Shown here: positions 18,526 to 27,826 of the stretch, piece by piece | Numbering within the stretch: position 1 is the stretch's first letter | Layout: every line of letters begins with the position of its first letter | From: Bacillota bacterium | Lineage (GTDB): Bacteria; Bacillota; Clostridia; Lachnospirales; Lachnospiraceae | Direction: 5' to 3' | Assembly (NCBI GenBank): GCA_023386315.1 | Contig: JAEWJZ010000017.1 | Coordinates: forward strand, 169,505-233,504 | DNA: 64,000 nucleotides | Notes under the pieces: model-generated | The model's database searches: none | The model's input: only the letters and a program-made list of their open reading frames with translations | Told to the model about the DNA's origin: nothing | Program-made: the position numbers and the translations under genes

Positions 18526-19158
18526 TTATTCCACCCTCTTTAATACTTTTATTTTATGTGGGGGCAGGTTAAATAATGCTTCCATGGCACTGGAAATTTC
18601 AGCTTTTACCGTAGGACTGCCTCCGCCCTGGGCACTGATGATAATTCCTTCTATTTCCGGACGTATTTCTTTCTCCACAATGGGAGCCGTATTTTCCCCC
18701 TGGCCGGTAAGAATGGTACTCTCCTTTAGTTCCGCGCTTGTAATTTTTCTCGATCCTCCGGATGTATCATTTTCTTCGGTAGAAGAACTGGAATTGTCTT
18801 TATCCACCCTTAATACCTTTTCCTCAGAAGATTTTAATACAATCAGCACATCCACCTGACCGACTCCATCCACGGTTTTTAATATTTTCTTCACCCTGGT
18901 TTCCATCTCTTCTTCATAGGTCCGTTCAGCTGAAACGGAAGCGGCAGCATCTCCGTCTGCAGGCTGTGTTACAATCCCCTGCTGTAAAGTGGCCTGCTTC
19001 TTATTTTCTTTCTGTGCAGTTTTTTCCACTTTATTTGCAATTCCAGGACCGGACGGAAATGTAAGGATCAGGATTATCATTCCAACCGCCAGCAGGATCA
19101 GCCATTTATCCTTACCCATCTTCCATTTGAATTTCAATATCCTGTTCTTCCAAACCAT
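18526..19158 (-). CDS. spoIIIAG: Stage III sporulation protein AG
   Basis: The 210-residue product has one N-terminal membrane helix (WLILLAVGMIILILTF), a polar linker, and a ring-forming domain ending in GGGSPTVKAEISSAMEALFNLPPHKIKVLKR, typical of SpoIIIAG. It forms a ring in the mother cell-forespore channel. The start is uncertain: the ATG at 19158 has AGGAGG 13 nt upstream and overlaps spoIIIAF by 47 nt. The ATG at 19119 would shorten the protein by 13 residues. Confidence 0.9.
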   Translation of the reverse strand: MVWKNRILKFKWKMGKDKWLILLAVGMIILILTFPSGPGIANKVEKTAQKENKKQATLQQGIVTQPADGDAAASVSAERTYEEEMETRVKKILKTVDGVGQVDVLIVLKSSEEKVLRVDKDNSSSSTEENDTSGGSRKITSAELKESTILTGQGENTAPIVEKEIRPEIEGIIISAQGGGSPTVKAEISSAMEALFNLPPHKIKVLKRVE

Positions 19159-19789
19159 AATATTCCGCAATCCTCCTTCTAAGACCAGAAAGACTGGAAT
19201 TTTCTTTCTGCTCTTCTTTTTTTCCGTCTTCCGGCATTTTTTCGCTGCTCTGATCCGATTCTTTTACCGTTATTTTTATATTTTTTACATCTTCAACCTT
19301 CTTAACAGGATCAATTTTGCTGCCAACAGAAGCCGCCTCCTCTGCCTCCATCTCTTCTTTTCCTGATGCGAGCACGAGGGAAACCTTTACCACATGACCA
19401 AAACGGTCACTGGTCTGGTCACTGTTAATTTTTGCACTGGTTTTTTTACAGGAAAAACCTGCCGTCTCAGCCATTGTCTCCAAATCAGTTCCCACCGCTT
19501 TCTCGTAACCGGATATCATGCGTTCCAGCCTTGTTTCCTCCATCTTTGAAACTTTTCCTGATAATTCACCTGCTTCTTTTTTCAGGCTGATGGCTTCAAA
19601 AGAGTAGGCCAGTCTGTCATCCAGTCTTAAGCCTCCTGTAACGGGCTTTAATACAAGGAGAATGAGAACCATGCCGGCGAAAAATTTGATGTATTTTTCA
19701 TATTTTTTATTAGGCAGCAGATTTTCTGCCACTGTTATAAAAATCAGATAATAAGTAATATTTCTGATCCATTCATATAATTGATCCAT
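19112..19789 (-). CDS. spoIIIAF: Stage III sporulation protein AF
   Basis: The 225-residue product starts MDQLYEWIRNITYYLIFITVAENLLP, the SpoIIIAF signature, with two N-terminal membrane helices and a soluble C-terminal region predicted to form a ring-building motif. The ATG at 19789 follows AGGGTGA. It overlaps spoIIIAG. It is part of the channel complex of the mother cell membrane. Confidence 0.93.
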   Translation of the reverse strand: MDQLYEWIRNITYYLIFITVAENLLPNKKYEKYIKFFAGMVLILLVLKPVTGGLRLDDRLAYSFEAISLKKEAGELSGKVSKMEETRLERMISGYEKAVGTDLETMAETAGFSCKKTSAKINSDQTSDRFGHVVKVSLVLASGKEEMEAEEAASVGSKIDPVKKVEDVKNIKITVKESDQSSEKMPEDGKKEEQKENSSLSGLRRRIAEYYGLEEQDIEIQMEDG

Positions 19790-19794
19790 GCCAT

Positions 19795-20970
19795 TCACCC
19801 TGAATAATAGGTTACATTGGTAGAAGCACACACAAGCGCAATGGTAACGATAAATAAAATCATTCCGGATACAGCAACTGACAAAAGCATTTTATGTCCT
19901 TTTGCCATATCGGAAATACAGGAAATAATTCGTTTATCGCATACCGGCTGCAAAAGGGCTGCCACGCATTGATAAAATAACATTAAAACAACAAGCTTTA
20001 AAATGGGAACAATGGTGAGAATCAGAAGAATCAGGATACCGGCTGCTCCAATGGTATTCTTAATCAGTACGCCGGAACCTAATACCATCTGGGCTACAGA
20101 ACTGACTCCCTGGCCAATTCCGGGGATTGCACCCACCAGTTTCTGAAAAGCCCCTGTCTTTAACGAGTCCACATAAGGCAGCACCATGGACTGGATCATC
20201 TGAAAGCCGAGTACCACTCCCACCAGGGTCTTTAAGCTCCAGGAAACCACCTGTTCTATCAGCTCTGTCAGCTTTGAGAGCATATCTTCTTTTGCGATAT
20301 GCCCTGCCATGACCAAAAGAGCGTATACCCGGATCACTGCCAATAGAACAGACCCTAAGAGCCACTGGGCTGCGGAAAGAATGACCAGGGTAAACTCATA
20401 GGAGGCCACAGCCGTTGCACTGCTTCCTGCAAATGCTGCCGCAAGAAAATACGCAGGCATCAGAACTCTCATAAATCCAAGTATCTGTCCTACCACATTG
20501 CTGACAATGGTGATGCTGGTAAAGAAACTGGCCGCCAGATAAGTAAACAATAATAAATAGGTAACAAAAAATCCCGTTTCGGAAATCTGGCTGCCTGTAA
20601 ACACGCTGGAAAAGTTGGAAAAAACTGCCCCAATGATGCCCAGAACAAGAATCTGCCCCATCATATGCCCGCTGCTTTCAATTTCGCCCATCAGCATTTT
20701 CTTCAGTGCGCTTCCAGTCTGACTTAACACTTCATTCAGCTTTCCGTCCATAAGACTTTTCATTAAATCCTGAAAAGAAAGATCAAGCCCCTGATTCCCA
20801 TTTCTCTGATCCAGAAATTTCTGAATGTCGGTCAAATCATACTGGTCCAGATCAAGTCCCTGGGTAACCTCTGTTTCCTGCTCTCTGGCCGGAACCTCTG
20901 CTCCCCAGGAAAGGCTGCAGGGAAGAAGAAAACACAGAATACTAAGAAGAAATAAAAACCTTCTTTTCAT
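19795..20970 (-). CDS. spoIIIAE: Stage III sporulation protein AE
   Basis: The 391-residue product has a signal peptide (cleavage likely after SLSWGA) and about 7-8 membrane spans in the C-terminal two thirds, with the family's PYVDSLKTGAFQKLVGAIPGIGQG block. It is thought to be the membrane export core of the SpoIIIA complex. The ATG at 20970 has AGGAGGGAGGG upstream; the ORF overlaps the end of spoIIIAD by a few bases only if the upstream ATG at 20988 is used. Confidence 0.94.
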   Translation of the reverse strand: MKRRFLFLLSILCFLLPCSLSWGAEVPAREQETEVTQGLDLDQYDLTDIQKFLDQRNGNQGLDLSFQDLMKSLMDGKLNEVLSQTGSALKKMLMGEIESSGHMMGQILVLGIIGAVFSNFSSVFTGSQISETGFFVTYLLLFTYLAASFFTSITIVSNVVGQILGFMRVLMPAYFLAAAFAGSSATAVASYEFTLVILSAAQWLLGSVLLAVIRVYALLVMAGHIAKEDMLSKLTELIEQVVSWSLKTLVGVVLGFQMIQSMVLPYVDSLKTGAFQKLVGAIPGIGQGVSSVAQMVLGSGVLIKNTIGAAGILILLILTIVPILKLVVLMLFYQCVAALLQPVCDKRIISCISDMAKGHKMLLSVAVSGMILFIVTIALVCASTNVTYYSG

Positions 20971-20984
20971 GGCCCTCCCTCCTG

Positions 20985-21371
20985 TCATGATAAAAATACC
21001 TGAAGTGTCTCAATCAGTGCCAGGAGAATCGGCATACTGACTGCCAGTACGGAAAGCTTTCCAAAGATTTCAATCTGGGTTCCTACTGCACCGTAACCCG
21101 CATCCTTGCAGATTCCTGATGCGAACTCTGCTATGTAGGTAATTCCGATCATCTTTACCAGGGTGGCCAGATAAACGCTGTTGATTTTTATATAGGACTG
21201 GATTTCTTTCATGGTATCAAGGATTGTGCTAAGCTTCCCCACTCCATAAAAAAAGATAAAAAGCCCTGCCGCAAGGACCAGAAAGGTTCCGTATTCCCCC
21301 TTCATTCCTTTCAGGGAAACCGCCAGAAGCACTGCTACAATCCCCACAACAGCTATGGATACAACTGTCAT
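20985..21371 (-). CDS. spoIIIAD: Stage III sporulation protein AD
   Basis: The 128-residue integral membrane protein has about four spans and the conserved KINSVYLATLVKMIGITYIAEFASGICKDAG block of SpoIIIAD. TAGGTGAG precedes the ATG. It lies 8 nt from spoIIIAC, to which it is related in sequence. Confidence 0.95.
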   Translation of the reverse strand: MTVVSIAVVGIVAVLLAVSLKGMKGEYGTFLVLAAGLFIFFYGVGKLSTILDTMKEIQSYIKINSVYLATLVKMIGITYIAEFASGICKDAGYGAVGTQIEIFGKLSVLAVSMPILLALIETLQVFLS

Positions 21372-21379
21372 ATTCTCAC

Positions 21380-21574
21380 CTACAATGCAAACAGATTTTT
21401 AATGGATTCAAACAGCTGATAGATGTAAGGTACCAGCCAGAACAGCACAAGGATGAGCCCTGCCAGGCTTGTTAAGAATGCCTGTTCTTCCCGTCCGCTG
21501 TGCTTTAATACCTGGCAGATGACGGAAACCAGGATTCCAACTGCTGCAATTTTAAATATCAAATTGACTCCCAT
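21380..21574 (-). CDS. spoIIIAC: Stage III sporulation protein AC
   Basis: The 64-residue protein has two membrane helices (about residues 4-22 and 33-52), the full length for SpoIIIAC. AAGGAGG precedes the ATG at 21574. It is the third gene of the spoIIIA operon. Confidence 0.95.
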   Translation of the reverse strand: MGVNLIFKIAAVGILVSVICQVLKHSGREEQAFLTSLAGLILVLFWLVPYIYQLFESIKNLFAL

Positions 21575-21584
21575 GCTATCCTCC

Positions 21585-22115
21585 TTAATACATGACTATG
21601 GTCAGGAATAAACCGCCCATGATGCCAAGGCTTGTATAAAGCCGGCTTTTTTCCTGCTTATGATTTCTTAAATAACCGATTGTCAGATCCAGCTGCTCCA
21701 GATAAAGAAGGATTGTCCTCTCCTGCATTCCGGTATCCAAATATCCCAGATGCTCACCCAGCCCCTTTAAATTCTGCTTATCCTCACCGGAAAGGCATAC
21801 CTCTTTTGAAAGCCCGTCGATTTCCTCCTGCCAGATACCGTAAAAGCTTTCTCCTCTTTGTCCCATTAATCGTTGTGATACCTTTAAAAACAAATCCCCC
21901 ATCTGCCCCCCTGCTTTCCTGCCTGTCCGTTCAAAGGCTTCCGCCAGGGGAGAATTGGCATAGACGATCTCTCCTTTTAAAAGAAATATCATTTTTCTTA
22001 AATGCTCCACGGTTTTTAAGTGCTCATTCCACTGAGCCGCCATATAAAAACCGAGACCGGAGCAGGATAGTATTACAAGAGCTGCCCCTGTCACTCTCAA
22101 CCATGTATTACCCAT
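21585..22115 (-). CDS. spoIIIAB: Stage III sporulation protein AB
   Basis: The 176-residue product has an N-terminal membrane helix, a helical cytoplasmic domain resembling GspF/type II secretion platform proteins (HLRKMIFLLKGEIVYANSPLAEAFERTGRK) and a C-terminal membrane helix. It probably works with the ATPase SpoIIIAA. It overlaps spoIIIAA by 8 nt. AGGAGA precedes the ATG. Confidence 0.94.
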   Translation of the reverse strand: MGNTWLRVTGAALVILSCSGLGFYMAAQWNEHLKTVEHLRKMIFLLKGEIVYANSPLAEAFERTGRKAGGQMGDLFLKVSQRLMGQRGESFYGIWQEEIDGLSKEVCLSGEDKQNLKGLGEHLGYLDTGMQERTILLYLEQLDLTIGYLRNHKQEKSRLYTSLGIMGGLFLTIVMY

Positions 22116-23121
22116 AAGCCCTGCTCTCCTGCCTGTCCTGCCGGATTCCGGTCATAACTTTATCTGCCTTATACATCTGCGTTCCCCTGGAATCAAATAT
22201 CTGGTCAATATTTCCGATTTTATTTAAGTTGTTTAAGACAATATACCGTTCAAAAATCCGCTCTTCCAAAAGGGTTCGAAGTACCGGTTTCTGTTTTAAG
22301 TCCTCTATGGAGCTGCCGTGTACCGTCGCAATCAGTTTGCAGCCGCAGTTCATCACATACTCTATGGCATCCAGGTCCTCTCTGCTTCCCACTTCATCTA
22401 CTGCGATCACTCTGGGGGACATGGTGCGGATTAACATCATCATTCCCTTTGCCTTGGGACAGCAGTCTAAAATATCGGTTCGGATTCCCAGGTCATTCTG
22501 CGGTGCTCCCTGATAACAGGCCCCGATCTCGGACCGTTCATCCACCACTCCCACATTCATGCCTTTAAATTCAGCGGAGCCATCTGATATCTGCCGGATT
22601 AAATCTCTTAAGAGTGTGGTTTTTCCGCATCTGGGCGGGGAAATGATGAGTGTATGGCATACCTCACTGTGATTCTTGTAAACAAAAGGCAGTATGGGGG
22701 TAGCGCAGCCCTTCACCTGATGGGACAGACGGATATTAATAAATGATATGTATTTCATGGTTTTTATTCCGGACTCATCAAGAATTGTCTTGCCTGCGAT
22801 TCCAATCCTGTGGCCCCCCTGTACAGTAAGGAAGCCCTGCTTTAGTTCTTCTTCAAACGCATACAAAGAGTAATTGCTCATATACTCCATGGTTTCCTTC
22901 AATTCGTTTTTTGAGACAATATATGCATCTTCCAGTTTCTTGCTGATATCCCCGGATCCGGTTAAATAATACTCTTCGTTTTTGTACACCAGCATAAGAG
23001 GGGCGGCCACACGGAGCCTTATTTCCTGGACTTCGTCAAAACTTAATGCCACCTGGTTTAAGATTTCTCTTATGTTTCTGGAAAACAGATTGATCAGCTC
23101 GTCTTTTCTCTCCACTCTCAT
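22108..23121 (-). CDS. spoIIIAA: Stage III sporulation ATPase AA
   Basis: The roughly 337-residue protein resembles VirB11/GspE secretion ATPases, with Walker A PPRCGKTTL and Walker B VIAVDEVGS. It should energise the SpoIIIA channel. The start is open to choice: the ATG at 23121 directly follows GAGGAGGG with almost no spacing, whereas the GTG at 23115 has 7 nt of spacing and may be the true start. It is the first gene of the eight-gene operon, which is complete and in the usual order. Confidence 0.94.
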   Translation of the reverse strand: MRVERKDELINLFSRNIREILNQVALSFDEVQEIRLRVAAPLMLVYKNEEYYLTGSGDISKKLEDAYIVSKNELKETMEYMSNYSLYAFEEELKQGFLTVQGGHRIGIAGKTILDESGIKTMKYISFINIRLSHQVKGCATPILPFVYKNHSEVCHTLIISPPRCGKTTLLRDLIRQISDGSAEFKGMNVGVVDERSEIGACYQGAPQNDLGIRTDILDCCPKAKGMMMLIRTMSPRVIAVDEVGSREDLDAIEYVMNCGCKLIATVHGSSIEDLKQKPVLRTLLEERIFERYIVLNNLNKIGNIDQIFDSRGTQMYKADKVMTGIRQDRQESRAYG

Positions 23122-23136
23122 CCCTCCTCTTACCTC

Positions 23137-23164
23137 AATATATGAAAAGTGGGACAAATTATGA
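23137..23164 (-). promoter_or_regulatory. Possible sigma-E promoter of spoIIIA operon
   Basis: On the minus strand TCATAAT (23158-23164) and CATATATT (23137-23144) are 13 nt apart, matching the sigma-E patterns KMATATT and CATAYANT except for one -35 base and a slightly short spacing. The spoIIIA operon is sigma-E dependent in Bacillus. The predicted +1 would leave a very short leader. Confidence 0.45.
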
Positions 23165-23171
23165 CTTAAAA

Positions 23172-23215
23172 AAGTCCGTTCTCTACGCCAGAACTCTGAC
23201 GCAAAAAACGGACTT
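23172..23215 (-). terminator. Terminator after the chemoreceptor gene
   Basis: AAGTCCGTT (23172-23180) pairs with AACGGACTT (23207-23215). On the minus strand it is followed by TTTT, so it should stop transcription from the chemoreceptor gene before spoIIIAA. Confidence 0.85.
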
Positions 23216-23228
23216 CTTATGAAATTTG

Positions 23229-25265
23229 TTATTTTTCAATGTTTTCTCTCAGTTTAAAAGTCTCCACTGCCTGTTTGAGTGACTGGGCAAGAGAATCCAG
23301 TTCCTCACTGGATGCAGAGCTTTCCTCGGCTGTAGCGGCGTTATTCTGTACGACTGTAGATACCTGGGATAATCCCTGGTTAATCTCCTCCATTGCCTTC
23401 ACCTGTTCCTTAGATGCCAATGCAATTTCCTGAATAATTTCATCTACCAGACCTGCTTTTTCTTCCACCACCTTTAGAATTTCCGCAGACTGGTCAGCCA
23501 GTTTTCCTCCCTCTGAAATCGTAGTTACGGAATAACCGATTAAATCACCGGTCTGCTTGGCCGCCTCTGCAGATTTGGCCGCTAAATTACGTACTTCATC
23601 AGCCACCACTGCAAATCCCTTTCCTGCTTCTCCTGCCCGAGCTGATTCCACGGCAGCATTTAAAGCCAGGATGTTGGTTTGAAATGCAATATCCTCAATT
23701 ACCTTTGTAATATTTTTGATTTTCTCTGACGCCGCACCGATCTCTTTCATGGAGCGGTCCAGCTGACCCATACATTCATTGCCTTCTCTGACCCCTGATA
23801 CGGCTTCCTTTACAAATCTGGTCGCATTCTCAACCCGTTTTGCATTTTCTTCTGCCTGACTGGATACATTTGAAATAGAAGCATTTAATTCTTCCACAGT
23901 AGCCGCCTGTTCAGTAGCCCCTGTTGCAAGGGACTGGGAAGCGCCGGATATCTGCCTTGAGCCTTGCGCCACCTGATCAGAAGATACACGAATATTTCCT
24001 AAAACCGAATTCAGATTTAAAATGATTCCTCTTAAGGAATCCTTTATCTGCACAAAATCTCCCTTGTAATCCTGATTAACGCTGACAGTACAGTCCCCTT
24101 TTTCCAGACTGGAGAGTATGACCGAAATTTCATTAATATAGCTGTTTAATGTGAAAACTGTACCTGTAAATGATTTGGAAAGTGTCTCAAGTTCATTGCC
24201 TGTATTGATCTGGGGAACTGGAGAATGAAGATCTCCTTCTTCCAGAAGCCGGATCCTGTTAACCAGATTTAAAACAGGTTCAACGATGGGTTTTGCAATA
24301 CGGAAAGCAATGACAAATGACAGGATGACCATAATCAGAGTGATCACCATGGTATTAAAAATGGAGGAGCGAAAGCTTGACATCATCTCTGATTCCTTTG
24401 TCACCACACCAATGGACCAGCCGTCTGTGCCCTTTATGGGAGTATAGCCTGTAGTCATATTTACTCCTTTGAAATTCACGGTCTGGATTCCTGTCTTTCC
24501 TGCTATCATATCTTTCATCTCGTCGGATGTTCCCTGATAGTTCTTATCTGTTTTTGCCATTTCAATGTAGTTTGTCTGGTCTTTCACCCGGTCTCTGTTT
24601 TTGTGAGCGATAATTTTACCCTCTTTATCAATAATAAATCCGTATCCGGATTTGCCCACCGCTACACCATCAATCATTGTGCTGAAGGTATCAGAATCCA
24701 GAGTTGCAATGACGATTCCGTTATAATTTTCGCTCTTTACCTTCGCAGATACAATCAGTACGGTTTTGCCGGTTACTTTGCTCACAATTGTAGAGGAAAT
24801 ATATGTATTTCCAGCAATGGACTGCTTAAAATACTCCCGTTGGCTTGCATCCCCTCCGTCGCTGGTTTTCCCGTCGGCACCTGCAATGGAAAGTGTTGCA
24901 AATCCGTTGTCTTTTGCAATCCCGGCCAGTAACTGGGTTCTCTGATCCGTACTTAAAGATGGATCTGTAATTTCCGGATTCTGTGCAATAAATTCAATTC
25001 TCGCTCTGTAGAGATTAATGGAATTTTCCACTGACTGACTATAGGCAGTGGCACATTCCGTCAGACGAAGCTCAATATTATTCTTGGCATCCTGGTAAAA
25101 CATCATGCCGTTCATCAATCCGTAGATGGCTGATATGGAAACTGCCATACCGATGATTCCAAAAAGAAGCCTTCGCTTAATTGACTTATCTTTCATTGTA
25201 TTTGTAATTTTTCCGCCGGCTGATCTCTTTTGTTTCAATGTTTTCCTGTTTTCTTTTTCCATCAT
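23229..25265 (-). CDS. Methyl-accepting chemotaxis protein, dCache sensor
   Basis: The 678-residue product has an N-terminal membrane helix (about residues 32-55), an extracellular dCache domain (about 60-300, containing [12 protein letters not shown]), a second helix (about 305-325), a HAMP domain, and a signalling domain with the hairpin-tip block [39 protein letters not shown]. It should signal through CheA/CheW. The sensor lacks the R-x-W-Y form of the amino-acid dCache motif. Two adjacent ATGs (25265, 25262) are possible starts. It begins 15 nt after the YkvI-like gene. Confidence 0.93.
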   Translation of the reverse strand: MMEKENRKTLKQKRSAGGKITNTMKDKSIKRRLLFGIIGMAVSISAIYGLMNGMMFYQDAKNNIELRLTECATAYSQSVENSINLYRARIEFIAQNPEITDPSLSTDQRTQLLAGIAKDNGFATLSIAGADGKTSDGGDASQREYFKQSIAGNTYISSTIVSKVTGKTVLIVSAKVKSENYNGIVIATLDSDTFSTMIDGVAVGKSGYGFIIDKEGKIIAHKNRDRVKDQTNYIEMAKTDKNYQGTSDEMKDMIAGKTGIQTVNFKGVNMTTGYTPIKGTDGWSIGVVTKESEMMSSFRSSIFNTMVITLIMVILSFVIAFRIAKPIVEPVLNLVNRIRLLEEGDLHSPVPQINTGNELETLSKSFTGTVFTLNSYINEISVILSSLEKGDCTVSVNQDYKGDFVQIKDSLRGIILNLNSVLGNIRVSSDQVAQGSRQISGASQSLATGATEQAATVEELNASISNVSSQAEENAKRVENATRFVKEAVSGVREGNECMGQLDRSMKEIGAASEKIKNITKVIEDIAFQTNILALNAAVESARAGEAGKGFAVVADEVRNLAAKSAEAAKQTGDLIGYSVTTISEGGKLADQSAEILKVVEEKAGLVDEIIQEIALASKEQVKAMEEINQGLSQVSTVVQNNAATAEESSASSEELDSLAQSLKQAVETFKLRENIEK

Positions 25266-25280
25266 ATTGCCCCTTCTTAT

Positions 25281-26573
25281 TTATTCTTTTGTGTAATCGC
25301 CATCCCGCCATCCAATCAGTACATTGATTACAGTGGGAATGATGAGTGTAAATAAATTAATATAGGATACCAGCGTAAGCCCCTTGGAAACAAGGCTGGT
25401 AAGCCCTACCTGAGATACGCCCCAGGTCAATATAATATAGAATAAAGTGAGTAAAGCCCCTCTTTTGTTTCTCTTTGCTTTAGAAACTTCCGGGTTTTCT
25501 CCTGTTTTTTTCTGATACCAGTTGAGCACACGGTCATTAAATCCCTGGGCGTAATTGATGGCTGTGGAAATTGTGGCAAAAAATATGGAAATGGTAATGA
25601 GCGTCAGTAAAACCGCTTTCATCTGCTCACCTCCGAAGCCGTTTTTCACCACCAGAATGGTATACACCGCTTTTCCTGCTTTCCAGCCTTCCAGTACTTC
25701 TGAATAATTGGAAGCTAAATTAACCACTGTCATCTCAAGAAAAATCCAGTTTAAAATGACAGATAGGACCACTGCCCAGCGCAGAGTGCTTTTATTCTTA
25801 AAAATCTGTGCATGGTTTACATAAGCTCCAAAGCCCCCAAGATTCTGGCCTGAAAATATATAAGCCCAGCAAAGAGCAGTCAGAAGGTAGCTCAAGAAGC
25901 TTCCGGCTCCTGATGCGATTCCCTTATTTAAGGAATCTCCCATCACTCCCAGTTCTCTTGCCAATCTGCCGCCGTTCAAGTTATAGAAAAGATTGGGAAC
26001 ATGAATTGCCAGTAAAGTAACAAAAATTACTGCACTCATGAAAACCGCGTTTTTCCTGACCAGACCCGCCCCCTTCATGCAGAGGAGAAACATGATGATT
26101 CCAACTGCAAAGGTGGTAAGCAGATAAGGCATTCCGGACAGTTCCGCCAGCGCTGATCCGGAAGAGGAGTAGGCAAGCGCCATGCAGACGATCAACAGCC
26201 AGTTGAAATTAAACTCGTACACAATCTGCATTGGTTTTGCAAATCTGCCTCCCCAAAAACGGGAACCGTATTTTTTCAGAAACTCTCCATAGTCAAAGGC
26301 CTTGAAATCCATGGCAAATTTCATAAAAAAATAGATGATAAAGCAGTTGATTGCCGCTACCACAAGCGGCATAAACAGGCAGAAATAAGACTGTGTTACT
26401 TTAGGAAGCATTCCGTAAAACCCCGTATTCATAAAAAAATAGGACCAGGGTGTGGAACCGGCGGCAAATCCTCCCCCGCACTGGGAACTGAATGCAATGG
26501 AAACAAATACAATTACCGTTTTCCAGTCTACCGCACTGGATTGATTTCTATAACCTGCTTTTCCGGTGCTCAT
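25281..26573 (-). CDS. YkvI-like membrane transporter
   Basis: The 430-residue membrane protein has about 10-11 spans and resembles the YkvI family (COG3949), a branch related to the APC/neurotransmitter-symporter fold: FVSIAFSSQCGGGFAAGS near the N-terminus gives the unwound helix 1 pattern. The ATG at 26573 has AAGGAGG 9 nt upstream; the long in-frame extension to 26798 crosses the promoter and is rejected. The substrate is unknown. It is cotranscribed with a chemoreceptor. Confidence 0.82.
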   Translation of the reverse strand: MSTGKAGYRNQSSAVDWKTVIVFVSIAFSSQCGGGFAAGSTPWSYFFMNTGFYGMLPKVTQSYFCLFMPLVVAAINCFIIYFFMKFAMDFKAFDYGEFLKKYGSRFWGGRFAKPMQIVYEFNFNWLLIVCMALAYSSSGSALAELSGMPYLLTTFAVGIIMFLLCMKGAGLVRKNAVFMSAVIFVTLLAIHVPNLFYNLNGGRLARELGVMGDSLNKGIASGAGSFLSYLLTALCWAYIFSGQNLGGFGAYVNHAQIFKNKSTLRWAVVLSVILNWIFLEMTVVNLASNYSEVLEGWKAGKAVYTILVVKNGFGGEQMKAVLLTLITISIFFATISTAINYAQGFNDRVLNWYQKKTGENPEVSKAKRNKRGALLTLFYIILTWGVSQVGLTSLVSKGLTLVSYINLFTLIIPTVINVLIGWRDGDYTKE

Positions 26574-26660
26574 AATACCATCCTCCTTTTCATTATGACG
26601 ACCCAGTGTCTCTTTCACCCCAAAAGTCGATCTATGTCGTTTTTTTAACAATATAGTCAT

Positions 26661-26690
26661 ATTATAAGTCATGTATGAAATAACATCCAA
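26661..26690 (-). promoter_or_regulatory. Promoter of the YkvI-MCP operon
   Basis: On the minus strand TTGGAT (26685-26690) and TATAAT (26661-26666) are 18 nt apart, about 90 nt upstream of the start at 26573. Confidence 0.55.
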
Positions 26691-26750
26691 TCGATCCATC
26701 CTATGTGTAAAAGCTGATTGATAGTTTTTAACCATATGTTTATTTACAGC

Positions 26751-26780
26751 TTGTATCCTGCCGGAAAAGTATGATATATT
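26751..26780 (+). promoter_or_regulatory. Promoter of the thioesterase gene
   Basis: TTGTAT (26751-26756) and TATATT (26775-26780) are 18 nt apart, 47 nt before the ATG. It is divergent from the YkvI-operon promoter. Confidence 0.45.
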
Positions 26781-26827
26781 GCAGAAAGTATTATTCATGT
26801 TACCTGTTTAAGAAGGAGGAAGACCAA

Positions 26828-27226
26828 ATGCGGGAAGAAATTATGGAAGGAATCAGGCGTCACATCCTCCCTTTAAGCGGCGTGGAGAATGCCAGTCTTT
26901 TAGAAGTATGGCCCGGACATTCTAAAATTTCCATTGACATTGCAGAAAGTGCATTGAATCTGTACGGAAATCTCCATGGAGGATTTATCTTTACACTCTG
27001 TGACATCACATCGGGTATGGCTGCTTATGCCTACGAGTACGCCAATGTCACACAGCATGGAAACATCGATTTTTTAAAGGGAATCAGCTCCGGTCAGATA
27101 TTTGTAGAGGCCAATGCCATTCATAAGGGAAGCCGTTCCGTGGTAAACAGAGTGGAAGTCACCTCTTCGGAAGGTACGCTTCTGGCTGCCGGTACCTTTA
27201 CCATGTATCTGCTTTCGGCTCTTTAA
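26828..27226 (+). CDS. PaaI-type hotdog thioesterase
   Basis: The 132-residue protein has the hotdog-fold thioesterase pattern: NLYGNLHGGFIFTLCDITSG (the conserved HGG and the Asp of the acidic residue position) and a C-terminal beta sheet. Such enzymes hydrolyse acyl- or arylacyl-CoA esters. The ATG at 26828 has AAGGAGGAAG upstream, so the in-frame extension from 26771 is not used. Its single-gene transcript ends at a strong terminator. Confidence 0.85.
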   Translation: MREEIMEGIRRHILPLSGVENASLLEVWPGHSKISIDIAESALNLYGNLHGGFIFTLCDITSGMAAYAYEYANVTQHGNIDFLKGISSGQIFVEANAIHKGSRSVVNRVEVTSSEGTLLAAGTFTMYLLSAL

Positions 27227-27235
27227 GCAAAAAAA

Positions 27236-27265
27236 AACGTATGAGGTTTTTATCCTCAATACGTT
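27236..27265. terminator. Bidirectional terminator
   Basis: ACGTATGAGG pairs with CCTCAATACGT (one bulged A), with nine Ts on the minus strand and a T-rich right side. It serves both the thioesterase and the NlpC/P60 genes. Confidence 0.8.
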
Positions 27266-27269
27266 CTCT

Positions 27270-27806
27270 CTACTGGTTTAAAATTCTTCTCACCGACTGA
27301 ACCGGCTGGAAATCCACATTGGATATCTTAATACCATCTTCCGGACCGGCGGCATGAATCAGCTGGCCATTGCCGATATAAATCCCGATGTGGCCTGTGT
27401 ATGTAATAAGGTCTCCTGGTCTGGCATTTTCAATACCGCCTGCATCCACTCCTGCTGCTGCCTGATCCTGTGAGGTTCTTGGAAGACTGATCCCGAAATT
27501 TTTATAAACGCTCTGTACAAAACCGGAGCAGTCCGCTCCTTCTGTCAGGCTTGTCCCTCCGTACCGGTAGGGATTTCCCAAAAATTGTTTTGCATATGAC
27601 ACCACCTGATCCCCTGCAGCAGACTGGCCTGGTGCAGCGGGTCCGTTTATTCTGGCTCCCGGACCGTTCACATTATTTATAACAAGTGGCTCTACCAGAG
27701 GAATGCTTCCATTTGCCAGAGCTGTGTCAGCCTTTGCCGGAAAGGTGGCCAAACCTGCCATCATAAGTCCTGTAAATAAGACCGTTATCAATGTTTTCTT
27801 ATGCAT
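27270..27806 (-). CDS. Secreted NlpC/P60 peptidase (C40)
   Basis: The 178-residue protein has a signal peptide (cleavage after about residue 26, FPAKA) and an NlpC/P60 domain with catalytic Cys93 (GADCSGF) and His139 (TGHIGIYIG). Family members cut peptide bonds in cell-wall muropeptides. AGGAGA precedes the ATG. It has no wall-binding repeats. It is the last gene of the run from DUF1062 to here. Confidence 0.9.
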   Translation of the reverse strand: MHKKTLITVLFTGLMMAGLATFPAKADTALANGSIPLVEPLVINNVNGPGARINGPAAPGQSAAGDQVVSYAKQFLGNPYRYGGTSLTEGADCSGFVQSVYKNFGISLPRTSQDQAAAGVDAGGIENARPGDLITYTGHIGIYIGNGQLIHAAGPEDGIKISNVDFQPVQSVRRILNQ

Positions 27807-27826
27807 GGTTTTCTTCTCCTGTGGAT

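Noticed and set aside
26574..26798. N-terminal extension of the YkvI-like protein
   Set aside because: The frame is open for 75 more codons, but it crosses a good promoter, and the ATG at 26573 has a strong RBS.
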